This document shows, in pieces, positions 62,631 through 64,000 of a DNA stretch of 64,000 nucleotides (its first letter is position 1; each line of letters opens with the position of its first letter). The translations under genes were made by a program, and so were the position numbers. The notes under the pieces are model-generated. The model searched no databases. It worked only from the letters and a program-made list of their open reading frames with translations, and had not been told where the DNA came from. The stretch spans positions 62,001-126,000 of the forward strand of contig NZ_NCXO01000003.1 in assembly GCF_002104795.1 (NCBI RefSeq), read 5' to 3'. The stretch comes from Mycolicibacillus koreensis. Lineage in GTDB: Bacteria > Actinomycetota > Actinomycetes > Mycobacteriales > Mycobacteriaceae.

Positions 62631-63163
62631 GGCTCGTCGAAATACCGGGACTTGTCCAGCAGGCGCTGGTCGCGTTCGGCCTGCCGGTCGCGGCGGTAGC
62701 CCGCCACCTCGTCGTCGACCCAGTCCTCCAACAGCTTCTTCTGCAGGGCGAACATCTCTTTCTCCTCGGCCGGCTCGGCGTGGTCGTAGCCGAGCAGGTG
62801 CAGCACGCCGTGCACGGTGAGCAGCGCCAGTTCATGCCCGAGGGTGTGGCCGGCGCGGGTGGCCTGATCTTCGGCGAACTCCGGGCACAGCACGATGTCG
62901 CCGAGCATCGCCGGGCCGGGCTCCGGGGCGTCCGGGCGCCCGCCGGGCTCGATCTCGTCCATCGGGAAGCTCATGACGTCGGTCGGCCCGGGAAGGTCCA
63001 TCCAGCGCATGTGCAGGTCGGCCATGGCGGTGGTGTCCAGCAGCACCAGCGACAGCTCGGCGGCCGGGTTGACCTCCATCGCGGCCAGCACGAACTGTGC
63101 GACGCTGACCAGCTCGCGCTCGGAGACGTCGATGCCCGATTCGTTGGAGACTTCGATGCTCAC
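62627..63163 (-). CDS. ybeY: YbeY endoribonuclease
   Basis: The 178-residue metal-dependent RNase has the signature H-G-x-L-H-L-x-G-Y-D-H ([12 protein letters not shown], about residues 117-128), whose three His bind zinc. It is used in 16S rRNA 3'-end maturation and ribosome quality control. The C-terminal tail is longer than in E. coli (155), as in M. tuberculosis Rv2367c. The start is GTG 63163, seven bases after the phoH stop; it overlaps the next gene by four bases. Confidence 0.95.
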   Translation of the reverse strand: MSIEVSNESGIDVSERELVSVAQFVLAAMEVNPAAELSLVLLDTTAMADLHMRWMDLPGPTDVMSFPMDEIEPGGRPDAPEPGPAMLGDIVLCPEFAEDQATRAGHTLGHELALLTVHGVLHLLGYDHAEPAEEKEMFALQKKLLEDWVDDEVAGYRRDRQAERDQRLLDKSRYFDEP

Positions 63164-63170
63164 CGGGTGG

Positions 63171-64000
63171 TCACCGCCGGGCCCGATGGGCCGTCGCCCG
63201 CCGGGGCGCCCGCTCCAGCGCCGGGCCCGCCTCGGCGGCCCCGCCGTGCTTCTCGTAGGCGTCGACGATCTCGGAGACCAGGCGGTGGCGCACCACGTCG
63301 GCGCTGCTGAGCTCCGCGAAGTGGATGTCGTCGATGTCGCCGAGCACCTCGGCGGCCGCGCGCAGCCCGGAGCGGGCCCCGCCGGGCAGGTCCACCTGGG
63401 TGACGTCGCCGGTGACCACGATCTTGGAGCCGAATCCCAGCCGGGTCAAAAACATCTTCATCTGTTCGGCGGTGGTGTTCTGCGCCTCGTCGAGGATGAT
63501 GAACGCGTCGTTGAGGGTGCGCCCCCGCATGTAGGCCAGGGGGGCGACCTCGATGACCCCGGAGGCCATCAGCTTGCCGATCAGCTCGGGATCCATCATG
63601 TCGTGCAGCGCGTCGTAGAGCGGACGCAGATAGGGGTCGATCTTCTCGCTCAGGGTGCCCGGCAAAAATCCGAGACGTTCGCCGGCTTCGACCGCCGGAC
63701 GGGTGAGGATGATCCGGGTGACTTCCTTGTTCTGCAGCGCGTTGACCGCCTTGGCCATCGCCAGATAGGTCTTGCCGGTGCCGGCGGGCCCGATGCCGAA
63801 CACGATCGTGTGCGCGTCGATGGCGTCGACGTAGCGTTTCTGGTTCAGCGTCTTGGGCCGGATGGTCTTGCCGCGCCGGGACAGGATGTCGAGGCTGAAC
63901 ACCTCGGCGGGCGACTCGTTGTCGGCGCCGACGAGCATGGTGACGCTGTGGCGCACCGCGTCGGGGGTCAGCGGCTGGCCGCCGGCCACCACCGCGATGA
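63171..64000 (-). CDS. phoH: PhoH-family ATPase (5' end cut by window)
   Basis: The visible 276 or so residues are the C-terminal part; M. tuberculosis PhoH1 has 352, and the frame remains open to the window edge. Walker A is [14 protein letters not shown] and Walker [17 protein letters not shown], separated by [15 protein letters not shown]. The protein is an ATPase related to superfamily I helicases, linked with RNA metabolism. The adjacency phoH-ybeY-corC-era is widely conserved and suggests a ribosome or RNA role. The GTG at 63992 is not taken as start because of the length. Confidence 0.93.
   Translation of the reverse strand, partial: IAVVAGGQPLTPDAVRHSVTMLVGADNESPAEVFSLDILSRRGKTIRPKTLNQKRYVDAIDAHTIVFGIGPAGTGKTYLAMAKAVNALQNKEVTRIILTRPAVEAGERLGFLPGTLSEKIDPYLRPLYDALHDMMDPELIGKLMASGVIEVAPLAYMRGRTLNDAFIILDEAQNTTAEQMKMFLTRLGFGSKIVVTGDVTQVDLPGGARSGLRAAAEVLGDIDDIHFAELSSADVVRHRLVSEIVDAYEKHGGAAEAGPALERAPRRATAHRARR

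Overview
The window is high-GC chromosomal DNA from an actinobacterium, almost certainly a member of the Mycobacteriaceae. The right half reproduces the gene order of the Mycobacterium tuberculosis Rv2314c-Rv2368c segment: tldE/tldD, uspABC, an ECF-type transporter with a MarR regulator, lppP, tRNA-Asn, dnaG, dgt, Rv2345-like, glyS, smtB-zur, uppS, recO, amiA2, era, ybeY, phoH. The cutinase, IlvX, Ddn-like, LppP and WS/DGAT proteins are also typical of mycobacteria. No rRNA, CRISPR array, insertion sequence or prophage was seen.

Layout. 1-8.8 kb is a lipid and small-molecule metabolism region: metal-dependent hydrolase, membrane protein, IlvX, cutinase, acyl-CoA synthetase, D-aminoacylase-type amidohydrolase, epoxide-hydrolase-like enzyme. 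8.9-15 kb carries a coiled-coil protein, an HdeD-like membrane protein, a PucR regulator, the pitA phosphate-transport operon, two exported proteins and a tRNA with a CAU anticodon. 15.2-20.1 kb is a regulator and detoxification locus: two tandem AraC regulators lead an operon with a quinone oxidoreductase and an acetoacetate-decarboxylase-like protein, divergent from a DJ-1/PfpI protein across a 33-bp inverted repeat.

20.8-23.6 kb is the most unusual part. A tightly coupled operon holds a 6-pyruvoyl/6-carboxy-tetrahydropterin synthase, a GTP cyclohydrolase I of the E. coli type, an unrecognised 441-residue protein and a small CBU_0592-like membrane protein. A perfect 8-4-8 palindrome precedes it. 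This is the best candidate for an undescribed system. Next come htpG (convergent) and, behind a perfect KstR-type box, a Rieske oxygenase coupled to a wax-ester-synthase/DGAT-type acyltransferase.

28.3-43.7 kb holds an NDH-2-like flavoprotein, a MOSC protein, the TldD/TldE pair, the UspABC sugar importer, an ECF transporter, a MarR regulator, a phytase-like lipoprotein, an acyl-CoA oxidase-like enzyme and LppP. 43.8-47.8 kb encodes a 1,306-residue assimilatory nitrate reductase fused to a diflavin reductase module. 48-64 kb is core housekeeping: replication and nucleotide control (dnaG, dgt), glycyl-tRNA synthetase, zinc regulation (smtB-zur), undecaprenyl-PP synthesis, DNA repair, and the phoH-ybeY-corC-cdd-like-era string, where nearly every junction overlaps. 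The first and last genes are cut by the window ends.
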